Below are positions 10,071 to 21,819 of a DNA stretch of 64,000 nt, in pieces. Under the pieces are notes generated by a model. It did no database searches, was not told the origin of the DNA, and was given only the letters and a program-made list of their open reading frames with translations. Every line of letters starts with the position of its first letter. Position 1 is the first letter of the stretch. The position numbers were made by a program, and so were the translations under genes. The DNA comes from Agrypnia vestita (lineage: Eukaryota > Arthropoda > Insecta > Trichoptera > Phryganeidae). Location of the stretch: assembly GCA_016648135.1 (NCBI GenBank), contig JADDOH010007979.1, positions 109,311-173,310 on the forward strand, given 5' to 3'.

Positions 10071-10958
10071 TTAAGTGTTTACACACAAAAAAGGAAGAAT
10101 AAGTACAGGAGATCCAAAAAATAATTTATTAATTACATTAGCCAGTTTCATGGCAGTATTATACTGACGTCAAATATGTTGTGTTTATTTACAAAATACC
10201 AAAATGCAAGTGCCGAGTGTATCTCGTGTAAATGAAGGCACTGAGCCGAAGGCGGCCTAGAGAAAATAGATTCATTATGTTAATTTGCACCAATTAGCAA
10301 ATGCGGGGATGCTGCCCGCTCTCCCCAACCCTTCCGGTCCGATTTACATGTTTAAACTTCCGGAGATACGGGGTAGAAAGAAATGAGCCGTATTTTCCGC
10401 AGTTTTTACAAGTATTTCCTGCTTCAATCGGAGGGTAAAACTAAAAATGAACTGGAGAGCTTATTACGCGGTGTGACTATTTTATTGAGAAAATAATCAT
10501 ATGATACTTAAAACTACAAAAAATAAAATATTTACAGAGATCACCTAAACTAGTTATTGAGGAGAGGTTAGGACTAATGTCCCCCCTCGCTACTTTCTAG
10601 AACACATTCACATCCCAGTTAATTCTTGCATAACAAAATCCAATAGTAGATTTTTTTTACAATAGACGCATATTATAGATTTTCTTACTTCTATCAGTGA
10701 GAAATCTTGCAATCAATATTTCTGAAGGCAATACAATAATCATTCATTTATTTCTCAAAATCAGTTTTATTTTACAAAACATTATTTAAAATGTTAATGC
10801 ACGCTTTATCGGATACTGTTTATGTCGGTGATATCTGTTAGTTCACATTATTTTACTAATGAAATTTTTAGTGCCATGCGAAATTAACGGATTTAAAAGT
10901 GAAATTTGAGTTTTTTTGGTTCAAATTGAAATTTTTGCGCAGTTCTTAATTGAAACGC
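10071..10958. other. Intergenic; G+C-richer patch at 10200-10440
   Basis: The patch has no long open frame, no tRNA box and no repeat partner in the window. It includes a C-rich segment near 10310-10340. The rest is A+T-rich. Confidence 0.45.
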
Positions 10959-11015
10959 GAAATTTCTTAATGTATGATTGGTACAATTGTACCAATCACA
11001 CATTCAGAAATTCTT
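10959..11015. repeat. Palindrome with a 22-bp perfect core
   Basis: The 22 bases at 10976-10997 (GATTGGTACAATTGTACCAATC without its last 2 bases is GATTGGTACAATTGTACCAA) are their own reverse complement. Imperfect arms extend it to about 57 bp. It sits directly left of a PLE-like fragment (11035-11155). Confidence 0.75.
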
Positions 11016-11034
11016 CATAGAAAAACTTCATACA

Positions 11035-11155
11035 AGAAGATCCACAACAAAGTGCATATAATTTACGACCTCGCAAGAACTAATCACTTCGGCCTCATCC
11101 CTCGCGGTGATAGGACACTCTCCCGATGACGCTGGATAAGTATCCATGTAGCAGT
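11035..11155 (+). mobile_element. PLE-like fragment with degenerate hammerhead-like core
   Basis: Shares CACAACAAAGTGCATATAAT and the following bases with 39845-39880, and so belongs to the same element family. Near 11123-11150 it has CCGATGAC followed by a weak stem (GCTGGAT, AAGT, ATCCATG), the decayed counterpart of the core at 39931-39961. No coding sequence is left. Confidence 0.5.
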
Positions 11156-11282
11156 GTGAAATATTTTATTAATCTGTTTAAATGTTTTGAATGAAGGAAA
11201 TAGTAGAGTCCCTTCAAATATTTGAAAAAAAAAGAAGGAAAAAAATACAAAAAAGAAAGAAAATATATAATTTAGAACATAC

Positions 11283-11539
11283 GTGGGGTAAAGAGGCAAA
11301 GGCAGCAATATCCAAGAAAATAGAAAAAGGTTTTGAATGCAGTCACCGAGAATTACTAATTTAAAATGTACTAAATTCTAGATTTTATCTATCTATCCCT
11401 TCAAATTTCATGTTTCCAATAAATTTATAGGCTATGTTTCCTGTAAAATCTCTAATTCAGTTCATAATAATAAATTAGTAATCTCTTCGATGACTACAGT
11501 TTTATTGGATATTGCTGCTTTTGCTTTTATACCTCACAT
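11283..11539. mobile_element. MITE-like element, copy A
   Basis: Begins GTGGGGTAAAGAGGCAAAGG and ends with its approximate reverse complement (...TTGCTTTTATACCTCAC). Inside these outer ends lies a second inverted pair, TGCAGTCACCGAGAATTACT against the reverse complement of the right side (AGTAATCTCTTCGATGACTA). Together the inverted ends span about 60-80 bp on each side of a short A+T-rich centre. Copies B (27525-27756) and C (40993-41249) share the whole layout. No transposase frame. Confidence 0.8.
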
Positions 11540-11554
11540 AAATACATCTTTCAG

Positions 11555-11702
11555 AAAATATGATTATGTTTAGATGTTCTTACATGGGGTTTTGGTGAAT
11601 GTTGCATTGAGTAAAGTGATTAAGTTAAACTAAACTTAAGCCAGTACTTATAAAGACTTCCATACACGTTTCCCATATAAATAGCTTCGTCTCTGTGAGA
11701 CA
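11555..11702 (-). repeat. R1 repeat, partial
   Basis: Contains the R1 words TTGGTGAATGTTGCAT, a diverged TTAAGCCAG, GACTTCCATACACGTTTCCC and CTTCGTCTCTGTGAGAC. It is cut by SINE-A at its right end. Confidence 0.7.
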
Positions 11703-11881
11703 TTTTTTTTGTAAATAGAGATGCGAACACGGAATACGTATCACATCAACATTCTTAATATTTTCAAACTAAGCTAAACGCTTGTGCTATGAAAATAGGA
11801 CTCTTGCCGGTCAGGAGTGCGACGGTCGAACCCGCGACCTTTGGATCATGAGGCGAGAGTCCTAACCACAAGGCTCTACTC
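11703..11881 (-). mobile_element. SINE-A copy
   Basis: On the minus strand the tRNA-like head (A-box region near 11865-11880, B box as GGTCGAACCC... reversed near 11822-11834), the same body and a short A-tail (T run at 11703-11710) match SINE-A at 5555-5744. It sits immediately beside R1 sequence. Confidence 0.85.
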
Positions 11882-12120
11882 CTAAATAAATAATTATCTT
11901 TCTGAGGACAAAATGCAGTAAATTTTTTCCCAGAAATTAAAATAACGTTAAAATTTTATACTGGTCTGTAAAAGGAGTTAAAAAATTGAAAATAATAATT
12001 TGCAGACGTATTCAAGTGTAAATGTTGAAAAATAATTCGGAAGAATATTTAAGAAATTTAAGCAGTACGTAAAAAATAATATTACATAGTATTATTTTAA
12101 AAATATAAACATAAAAATAT

Positions 12121-12392
12121 AATGTCATGGAAAGGACCATAGATATCTCTTTACTTCCTTCAAATATTTGGAAGAATACCTACACTTAGAACATATATAC
12201 AACTTTCAAAAAACATGATAATGTGTGGATGTTCTCACCGTGGAATTGGTTAACGTTGCATAGTGTAAAGTGATCACTTAAGCCAACTTGTACAGGTCAT
12301 AAGCCCTGTGGCAACCCTATAAAGACTTCCATACCCGTTTTCCATATAAGTAGCTTCGTCTCTGTGAGAGTTTTATAATTTATCCTAAATAA
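12121..12392 (-). repeat. R1 repeat, near full-length
   Basis: Minus-strand copy with ATGTCATGGAAAGG at its distal end, GTGATCACTTAAGCCAAC centrally, GACTTCCATACCCGTTTTCC, and CTTCGTCTCTGTGAGAG. It defines the distal end of R1 together with 23592-23862. Confidence 0.75.
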
Positions 12393-14033
12393 GTTTAACT
12401 ACCTTCTAAATGGTGTAGAAGATGATCAATTTTTTTTTATTAAAAGTTTTCATTTTAACGGCAAGTACTTTTTGACTCCGAACGAACGGAAAGGGAATTG
12501 AGAAAATAGCAAACATGCAAATATGTGAACGGGACTTGTGCATTTGAAACAATCGAAGCGTTTACATTAAGGACGCAATTAAAACAAACTGGTAATTGCT
12601 TTGGGAATTTTGTCCGTGTAAATTAGAAATCAATAAGTTGTGAAATAACGTCACCGAAGAAACTCAATATCTGAATTGAGAAATATTAAAAATAAATGAA
12701 AATATATAAATGTGGCGCTATAGAAATTATCAATTTTTATTATTATTAGTAACATTAACATAGCTAGTAGCAGGTACCTAGTAACAGTTTTTACACTGTA
12801 TAAAAAATATTTTAAGCCTTCGATAATCTTAATAAACAATTTAAAACACACTGTCAAGAATATGAGTAAGTAGGTGTGTGCAAATGTTTATATTATAGGA
12901 AGTATAGGTGCATTTAACAAACGTTAAGAAATTATACATTGATACATTTCTAATTATTTATATAATAACGTGAGTTATCTTATGTAGAAAGTCCATATAT
13001 TAACGGATCTACATGAAATCTTTGACACTGACGCACGTGGAAAAATACCCTAAAACACTATTTCCAAGAGAATTTGGACGGCCTTAAAAAATTTAATATT
13101 TTTATTACCAGGCATATTTTATGAAAATATAAAGTATTTACTAGTATAGTAGGTTGTCTACATATTTATTTTTGGGACTGATGTAAATTAAATTATTATT
13201 ATTAAAATAGTTCATTAAATTAAAAGCTAGTCATCCTTCAGAGCCTTCAATCTACGATTGCAGATAGGAACCAATAAATATGTATTGGGATAGTATTAAA
13301 ATTAACTTTATTGCAAGAATGATTTTTTTTATTGTTTATGGAGTCAATACAAGAATTAATATATCATAATATAAACAAAATGACACATAATTAAAAGAAA
13401 AATCATTTTAAGCAAAGTTGTTATTTTTCTCATCCCTCATGTCCCCCGGTACTTTCCAACTTCACTTCATAATACATGGTTGAATTTTGTCTTCATGTTT
13501 ATTTTTTTAAGAAAGATAGTCTTATTTCATGTTTTCTTCTTGTGTAATGGTCGTGTTTATAATGTTTGTTTTTTTTCTCAATAATTTAAAAATATTGTCT
13601 ATTTATATTATCATAATATATAGTTAATTTTATTCATCTGTATGAGTGCCATTATTTGTAATCTTTCCATAATTTATTTTTCAAATATCTAATTATTTTT
13701 TTATAACTCACCAATTTCACCGCATCCAATCAATTCAAGTTTGATTAATGAAATTCTTAACGTCGAATTGTCTTTTTTCTCATTCACAGAACGAGGCGCA
13801 GGGAACGTCCGGTCAAAGTTAATTCTTAATCAGTCTCTGACAATTTCTCCAATGGTACTATTAATCACATCTCATTAAAAAAATAGTATTTTTTTATTCT
13901 GATTGATAATAATCCACCACCATTTTGGAGCTATGATGCATTTAGGGTGAGGTGTAAAACAAGTTTTTTTGTTATAATTTATAGAATTAAACTTTGTTTA
14001 AACCACTTTTTTATTATTGAAAAAATTCAACAT
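12393..14033. other. A+T-rich intergenic DNA, nothing recognised
   Basis: Long A+T-rich stretch. The minus-strand frame at 12651-12857 is low in information and hydrophobic by composition. I see no gene, tRNA or repeat partner. Confidence 0.55.
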
Positions 14034-14061
14034 GTTTCGAAGCCAATGGCTTCTTCGTCAG
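14034..14061 (-). ncRNA. Hammerhead-ribozyme-like core (PLE-type remnant)
   Basis: Read on the minus strand: CTGACGA, one extra A, a 6-bp perfect stem (GAAGCC / GGCTTC, loop ATT), then GAAAC. This matches the conserved hammerhead core CUGANGA, helix II, GAAA, apart from one additional base before helix II. Hammerhead motifs are known in the terminal repeats of Penelope-like elements. Helices I and III are not evident by eye, so catalytic activity is unproven. Confidence 0.5.
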
Positions 14062-16139
14062 GATAACAAAAATAAAATATAAAAATCGAAGTATAGATCA
14101 AAATATTAAAAAGTTATATATGGAAAATAAATATAAAGTACCTACTTGACATGAAAATAAATTTAAAAGATAACTATTTGCAAAAAAAATATGCAAAAGA
14201 TTTTTGGCATCTTTCTTGATATTATTGATCCATATTTTTCGAGGTCTTCCTTTAAATTAATTCTTTCATTTTTTGAACATATACGAGCAAGTTTCGGCTT
14301 CACTAGTCTACATACTAGTCTACTCATGATATCTAGTTTGTCATACAAGACTTGCAGTTCATGAATCTACCTGATTCAAATTCCTGCATGTTAAGCAAAA
14401 TTTGCAGACTGCCTTCGTTTTATTTATTTACATATATATATACGACTTTAAAGCCTTTTACTTTATACTTTGTACAAATTTGATATACAATAGACATTAA
14501 AAAATTAAAAATGTGAACATAAATCATTTAGAAACATAATCAAGAACAATATAATTGTAGAATTAAAGGAGACAATAAAACAATAATAGTAATTCGATGA
14601 AATTATAAATATAAATAATAATTTTATTATATCAATGAAATTGAATTTACTTAAGTAATTTTATATAATAGGCGATTCAATTGGCAATATAATAAATTAT
14701 AGAAGAATGAATAAAATAACAAATATTAATTCAATGAAAACAATACAGGGTAAAAATATTTTTTTAGAAATAATAATTATATTAAAAGGCGAGTTAACAA
14801 AAAAATATATATTTTTTGCGCGCATATAAGTTATATTTCTGCATTTACCCTGCTATTAACAAAAATACTAGTTAGTGCCTTCTTGTAACTGTGCACGGTA
14901 GCATTCCAAATATCTATTTCGGCGTATTCATTGCCTAGATGTTGAATTCTGGAAATTGGCGGGTTCCTTTATGCTATGGTCGCAGTATTGTTACAGTAGT
15001 GCGGTTGTACTTTTCTGGTATTGCTAGCAGGTACATGAATGTTTATTAATTGTAATAGGTCAGGGCTGTTAAAATAATCACGCAGAATTTTAAAAATGTG
15101 TATTAAATCTGAAATGGTTTTTATTTTACTTGATTTTAATAAACTCATTAAACTTAAGAGGGAATCATAATTGAATTGTTCTTTTGGATTATGTAATTTA
15201 AAATTAACAGCTCTTAAAAAATTATTTTCTAGATATTTAGCATATCATTCTACTACATAGGTTTAAGGGGTCGCATTTCGCCCTGTGTTATACAATTAGT
15301 CTAATAATGTTTTGTATATGGTTATTTCAGAAGTACATATTTGTTTTTAAATTTAAATTATCGCTCACAGATATTTTAAGGCGTTCCTATAAACGAGGGT
15401 CCATATAGTACATGAGGTCACATACAGATTCAGAGAGGCATTCCCAATAAATTATAAAAATTATTAAGAGCACTTTAGCCAAATACACAATTCTGCATAC
15501 ACCTAATACAACATGCAAATCGATCATCGTAGAAAGTTAAATAAAAGTGTTGAAATATGCACGACCTCTCGACAAAATTCGGCTCGGCGTAGCTATTATT
15601 ATCCCAGTATGAATATGAAAGACTTCTTCATGCAGGTTCCAACCGCTCGTGAATATTAAGTTGCGAATATGAATCATTTTTCAGTAGGCACAACGACCAT
15701 TCTGTGTATTTTATATTCCGAATGTTTTAAAAATGAACCTACTCCGAAACACGTTTTGAATTCGCAATTCTTTCCCGCGCGGCCGGGGCCACTACACAAC
15801 AAAATGGCCGCCTCTCACGTTGCAATAATTGTTTGGTAACGAATTGCTGCGGAACCTTAACGGCTTCACTGGGTCAAGTGATCATTCCGGATAAGGGTTG
15901 CAGTGCTGGCAAACAATCAAGCGGGGCTGCGCTAATGGGGGTCGTAGGACTGGCAGAAAAGGCTCGTAAACATTCCGTTAATTAATAAACTGTACAAATT
16001 AATTATTACACCTGCAATTTGTTTGCGACGTTAATATGTCTTTAAAATGACTTCCAGGTACGGGGTGTATATTTAATAATCTGACTATTGTGAAAATATG
16101 TCAAAACTTAAACATATACATATATTAAAAAAAACATAT
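14062..16139. other. Intergenic; G+C-richer island at 15590-15965
   Basis: 14062-15590 is A+T-rich with no assignable feature (a short minus-strand frame, 14163-14348, is unconvincing). From 15590 to 15965 composition shifts: CGCGCGGCCGGGGCC occurs near 15776 and AAAATGGCCGCC near 15801. No repeat partner, no long frame. A host regulatory island is possible. Confidence 0.45.
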
Positions 16140-16305
16140 TGCTGCAATTTCTGTGAATTATAAACAAATTTATTAATTTATTAGAAAAGACATTCGGAAA
16201 AATCAATTTAACGAATAAATATTTTAGCTGTTACCGGGATTCCAACCAATGGACCTCCACTATATCCGGGAATGGCACTTTATCCAATTTCGCCACGTCA
16301 GCTTG
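16140..16305 (-). mobile_element. SINE-C copy
   Basis: Reverse copy of the element at 3342-3500. The tRNA-like half lies at about 16231-16305 (minus-strand B box GGTTGGAATCCC, one base off consensus), and the body with TTGATTTTTCCGAATGTCTT (minus strand) matches the body of the plus copy. Confidence 0.65.
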
Positions 16306-17639
16306 GTAAATTAACGTAAATTTTTCGACTGTATACGTAGTCTTTTATATGAGTCGTTGAGTACCTATCTATCAAAATATACCCAACCAATATTTTGGAG
16401 TTTTTTTTCAAAATCAGTTAATGCATCATATAAAGTATTAATCTTTATCAATTGCTTGTTTAAACTCAGCTTATTCAAGTTATAAACAAGATATTAAACT
16501 TTTTTCTTTGATTAGGCAATTAAGCAGTTCATTGGATTGGAAGGTTTTATCAGCTCTCAAAAAGTATAAGCTTTAGGTAGAAATTAATGGTATTGATGGA
16601 TTTAAGGTAGATGTAAGATTTTATTTGGTAGCGTCTATTTCCACCAGTAGCGCCTATTCCCCTCCGCGTCCGTTATGAGAGAATTATCAAAGCAGCATGA
16701 ATTGACACACTCAGTCAACGCCGGGATGCCATAAACTGTGGACCGTAAGCTCCATCTGTACGTTAGAAATTTTAAGAAAATACGATAAAAAACAGTGCAA
16801 ATACAAGGCATATGTGGAAGTTGTTCCAAAAATCGCAATATTTTGTTTTGTTTCGTATTTTTATTTGTCATCCGCTCGCTTGCCTCACATTTTAACAAAC
16901 ATAATCAAAATTGCCCCGTAATAAATAGCTGGCCGCGCGACGCATATTTAAAGATTTATTCTGTGTAAGTTGTACAAATATAACAAATGTTTGTCATAAA
17001 AAAAAAATAAACAGACAACGTGAAGAAATTTATGTTTATTTTTTTCCTGATAATTTTTTTTAAAACAAAAAAGTTATTTAAGTAGCGATCGCAATTTCAC
17101 GTTATTAGATTCCCTTAAAGGATTCTACTATTTTGGATTGGTGTAAGTGAGTGATTATGGTTAATTTTTTTTATGGTGATTGGTTTGTGTGCATTAAATC
17201 ACATTACTTTAAATCATTCTCCTTTTATGATTCCACAAATAAATCAATTAAAAAAAAATTACTACCTTAGGATAGATCTCAGAATATTTATGTCAAACAA
17301 GCGTACGTATGTAAGTATATAAGTACTCTTTATAATGCTCATGTCAGAACAATATAAGCCATTACTCACTATGTAGACATGTGGTTAACACTGCAGTTAA
17401 ATTTAATTGACAGAATTTGATCCGATTCACTGCTAATCTGGCAAACTGAAGCAAATGTAAGCTGTCTGTTAGATCTATTCACCGTGTTGATCTTTCTATT
17501 CTGCCTGGAATCGCGAGTCTTACCACATTCCTTGTACCCTGTGATGTGGTCAAAGATCTTAACAACGCGTGATTGCGCAATGGTAGAGAGATGTTGCTCA
17601 ATGGTATTTGTGTCTCAAGAGTCTAAAAAATGGTAACTG
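16306..17639. other. Intergenic, nothing recognised
   Basis: Includes a short minus-strand frame (16635-16898) with no recognisable family, and A+T-rich DNA. The segment 17460-17640 may be the left part of the LTR-like block that follows. Confidence 0.5.
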
Positions 17640-17965
17640 CGTATTGTTTAAAAGAGATTCAAGCACGCTAGTTAGTTATTTCTGACAGCGGGCTAACGCC
17701 ACAGAAATGCGAACTGTGCGCCTTGACCAAAGACAAAGAACGAGTGACAGACATACGGTGCGAGTGAGTACTTACATGCGAATTTTAGCGGAATAACTTG
17801 GCGATAGCATAAAAGTTCAACGAAGATTCCAATGACGTGAATAGCCAAACGAACCTGTGTGAAATATTCTGGAAACGGTGAATTTAAGAACGGTGCTCCG
17901 ATTAAACGTGTCTAGTGACTTTATCTAATAAATAAAAGTTTTAATTATTTTTAGAGATTAATTTG
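17640..17965 (+). mobile_element. LTR-like block, family L1
   Basis: G+C-richer block with GTGCGAGTGAGTACTTACAT near 17759-17778 and GTGTCTAGTGAC...TAATAAATAAAAG near 17908-17938. Both landmarks recur at 48050-48310 (TGTCTGGTGAC...GATAAATAAAAC) and, less well, at 2195-2475. The AATAAA close to the right side fits an LTR polyadenylation region. No internal retroelement coding sequence is attached. Confidence 0.4.
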
Positions 17966-18077
17966 CCTTCCACAGCCATGATCCCGTGATAGTATTCTAG
18001 GTAAGAGTTTCTGGAAAACAATGTTCTTACACCGATTATATTTCAATTATAATGACAATTATATTACATAATTAACG

Positions 18078-18129
18078 CCAGATATTACAATTGTCATTAT
18101 AATTATATTATGACAATTGTAATATCTGG
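18078..18129. repeat. Perfect 20-bp hairpin
   Basis: The arms at 18078-18097 (CCAGATATTACAATTGTCAT) and 18110-18129 are exact reverse complements, separated by a 12-base A+T loop. No coding context and no second copy in the window. It could be a foldback insertion or a cruciform-prone site. Confidence 0.85.
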
Positions 18130-20463
18130 TAATTCATGGTAAAAGACAATTAAAAAGGTTCTAGATTAAAATACATAATGAAGTGCTTCTAGTTTATCTT
18201 TTAACCTTAACATTATGCAACAGATATACTAAGAATAAGATAATATGCCTTTACACAATCCATATTGCAATATAGAATCAAAGATTGGGGCGAAACATTT
18301 AAAAATAATGTCCTGGTCCTTTAAATTACACCAAAATTTATTATAAAAATAATATTCTAAAAATCTAGAAACTATTCCGCAGATTAACTATTTAAAGACT
18401 TCAATGTCCCTTATTTACTTACTTCATAAAAACATCGCATTACTAAAAACACAGAAAATATAACTTAGTGTTAGACAAATAATTGCATTAAAAATATATT
18501 ATACAGGTTTATAGTTCCAAGCATCATTTTTTTGTTTTTAATGTTTTAGAGTAATGGCGAAATTAATATTAATTATTAACATAGTAAATATCGATTTCGC
18601 AATATCGAAATCGTGTATGGCTCGGGTTAATTGCAACAGATAAAATAAAATACTGATTACATCATATAAAATTTAATTCTGAAAAAACTTTTATTTACGC
18701 GAAATTTTTTATTTTTATTTATTTTTTATTTACGTGGAATTAATTTTTCTCCGTGGCTTCATTTAGATGAAATGTTGCATCTTCCAATAATAGACAAATC
18801 AGAATGGATGTCTTTGTTTATCAAACTAGCTGTAACCTTTTAAAAAAAGAAAAAAAACAGTTTTTATAAAAGAATTTAAGGACGTTACAGGAAGTTATGG
18901 ATGTACAGACAGTCAGACAGCTAAATTATCATTATCAGGATGTGTAAATGATTTTTTTATATTTTTCCAAAAATAAAAACGAATAAGGGCCAGTAATTTG
19001 ATCAGTAGTTAGAGTAGTAGTTAAGCAAAAAGCATAGATTTTTTACGAATACTGGTGTTTTGATAGGTGAAAAATGTAAAAAAAATCAGTATGGAAAAAA
19101 TAATGTCTACCTCTAGAAAATAATCACCATTGCCTTGAAATAATTTAAAAAAAATTGTACAAAATAAATCTTTTAAAGTACGTACACACTTGTAAGCCTC
19201 AATAATAAAGGACACGGAATATTCTGTTGTGATGAATTTGTGCATTTCACCAGACGACGGGCGTTGTATTTTTTAACTCTATTTTCACCACGGGATAAAA
19301 TAATGGAGCTGGCTAAGCGCTGAAAGCCTACACAGTTTGCTGTCGCTTGCATCCCCTTTAATCCAATTCCGGCTTGTATCGCGGTTAATCCCACAACCCT
19401 TACAGAAGTGTAAAAATGGCAACCTGTGTTGCAGACACGGGGAAATGCAAGTAACGTCATGTTTAATGTTTATATGTTATTAAGTAAGTATATGCCTTAC
19501 AGAGAAGTACGCTCCACAATAATAAAGGCTATTCATGACGAAAATTTTAAGTGAGATAAGATATCTATTGAATATATGTGCCATATATGAACATTTAATT
19601 TTAAAAAAATACACGAAAGTTGAATACAAATTACCTAACTTTGATTAGCTGTTAATTTGGAACTAAATTACGCACTTTTTAGACGCAAATAATTAAAATT
19701 TCGGGGTACCCGACAAATCTGCGATCACAAAACTGCGCTAACGAAGCCGTGAAATAAAAATAAAAATTAATTGAGCTAGGTCGGGTTTGGTTTGTTTTCT
19801 ATTTTTACTGGCAATAGAAATTGTCCAGATACAGCGTCGTTTCTGAAGTAATTATAATATAATAAGACTGATTTTTATAATTTTATTTCGCGCAGCAATG
19901 TCGATGCGGTTTTGTCGTAGCGGCATTGTCGGGATGGTGTTGCGCGGCTATGTATGCGCGGCTTTTTTCGGGACGGCTTTGTTCTGCGCGTGTTTGGCAA
20001 CAATTTAGATATAACAAATAAATTGTGCATACGTTTCACGGTTTTAACACAACTAATGTAAATTTCTTGTCCACAGTTACTCATTAAAAGGACTACGTGC
20101 TTGTAAATTTTGAAACAATGAAATTATCAAACTGATCACTCAATCGTTAAGAATAAAATTTAAATAAATATGTAGAAACGTCTTTCGAAAAAAAACGTCT
20201 AATTTACTTAGGAATTTAATTATACAGTAATAATAAACTGCAGCACAAATGTATTGTAGACATATGCGAGGGAGATATGTTCCGCTGTGAACTATTCTCT
20301 CTTCTTGAGGAACTTGTTTAGTTCATCTAAATACATATTTTGTACTCTGTGAATGCGAGTCTACACGAAATAAGCACAATTATTTTCTTCAAACATCTCG
20401 TTCCTTGATCTGATGTATTGTGAAACGTTTTTTATTAAAAATCATAAATCTGTATTTAAAACA
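18130..20463. other. Intergenic with two modest G+C-richer patches
   Basis: Mostly A+T-rich. The patches at 19240-19460 and 19885-20000 keep short minus-strand frames open (19173-19460 and 19875-20084), but neither product resembles a known family. No repeat partners seen. Confidence 0.45.
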
Positions 20464-20725
20464 TCCCAATTTTAATAATTTCATTATCTGTCCGTCCCTC
20501 CAACCGTCCATCTGTCCGTCTGTCTGTCTGTCCTTGTAACTTCGTACAACGTCAGTAATTTCGTTAGAATTCACGGTTAAAAAAAACGAAATTAGACGGC
20601 CGGAGATGGGGCTTGAACCCTGGGGGAGCAAACTCGAACGCGGAGACCTACAGAAGTTGCCATCACCGTATGTGCGGGATCCTTTAAAAATAGACTACAT
20701 GTAGAACTTAGCAAAGACGCGAACC
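20464..20725 (+). mobile_element. Helitron-like element, 3'-truncated copy
   Basis: Begins with 5'-TC (TCCCAATTTTAATAATTTCA) preceded by A, then a TGTCCGTCTGTCTG run and GTAACTTCGTACAACGTC, then a tRNA-like core (GGGCTTGAACCC read on the minus strand as a B box), then TTAGCAAAGACGCGAACCA. The complete relatives at 24759-24931 and 33496-33746 go on to a hairpin and CTAG; this copy stops before that. Confidence 0.6.
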
Positions 20726-20818
20726 ATTTGTACCAAAAAATATACATAGAGTGCGCAATATATTTTCTTTGGTACACCAAGTTCTTTATAAGCATTTTCT
20801 CCGCAATCAATGGCATAT

Positions 20819-20889
20819 ACTGTGTGGTATAGTGGTTAGGATATTTGGCTCTCACCCAGGGGGCTCATATTCGATTCTCATTACGGGAA
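20819..20889 (+). tRNA. tRNA-Glu(CTC)-like sequence, probably pseudogene or SINE head
   Basis: TGGTATAGTGGTTAGGAT at 20825-20842 is an A box like that of eukaryotic tRNA-Glu. GGCTCTCACC follows, with CTC in the anticodon position, then a B-box-like TTCGATTCT and an ending CGGGAA; a T run follows, like a Pol III terminator. The acceptor strands do not pair well (the 5' side is not TCCC) and the B box deviates (TATTCGATTCT), so it is probably a tRNA-derived repeat or dead tRNA rather than a working gene. Confidence 0.5.
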
Positions 20890-21109
20890 TTTTTTTCTTC
20901 ATTTTATTTTTAATTTTACTTTGATGTTTATTTTATTAATCATATTTATTATTTAATTATGTTGTCGCGTTAGTTTTACGCACGCACAATCGCCATACTC
21001 GCCAGGGTTTAAAATAATAGGTAGGTACTATTAACTTCCGATAGGGGAAATATAAAAAAAAATGTTTTGATAAATGTCGTTATTACTATTTCATTAGTTT
21101 AAAAGTACC

Positions 21110-21136
21110 GTCATTTTTGATGGGTTACAGCTACTA
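21110..21136 (+). mobile_element. Helitron-like 3' end, solo
   Basis: ACCGTCATTTTTGATGGG forms a hairpin with one G-T pair and is followed by TTACAGCTAC. Other copies have hairpin plus TTACAGCTAG; here the last G is C. Confidence 0.55.
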
Positions 21137-21819
21137 CATACCTACATAAATGTATTATTTAGTATATATTTTTTTAGATTTTCAACATATTTACTTGACG
21201 AATTCCCCTACAAGAATTGTTATAATATGTATTTATCCAATAATTTTATAATAAACACATTGATACGCTCTCATATAAACACAATATCATCAATTGATAA
21301 CCTATTTAAAACTTGCGTGAAGATCTTCATTATACGTCATAGCTTTTTCGGATCTGGACTTTCTCCTGAATGGCAGTCTCCTTGTATCTCTTCCTATTGT
21401 GTTACTTTAAATATTCAGGCATAGTGCCAGATCGAATAAATTCTCTAGTCTCAATCACAATTTAGCCCATAGCCAGTATAACCTTAGACCTTTCCTACTG
21501 CACGCCACTGGTAGTTTTGTGTTTTATTAAGAGAACTTTACGTAAATATTTGTAGAGTGTCCACACACTCGAGATAGTCACACACAGTGGTGGAGTGAAA
21601 ATTTAATTAAAGCATTATGTAAATGAATCGCAGATTAAATGTTTGTTTAAATCATTTTTACTTTGTTTTATTAGGTACTCGGCAATGACGACACCACAGG
21701 CAAAATTATCCAGCGCCATCTGCCACCGTCTGCAGCATTAGGATCTGCATCCATTATTTTCTATTTCTAAGGTTCTCAAAACATGAAATTACTTTATTTT
21801 TAACCGAATTTCTGCGTTC
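21137..21819. other. Intergenic, nothing recognised
   Basis: A short open frame (21227-21424) has no recognisable product. No repeat assigned. Confidence 0.5.

Noticed and set aside
11084..11308. 74-codon minus-strand frame
   Set aside because: It runs over a PLE-like fragment, a poly-purine tract and the MITE edge; the Phe-rich product only mirrors the A-rich tract.
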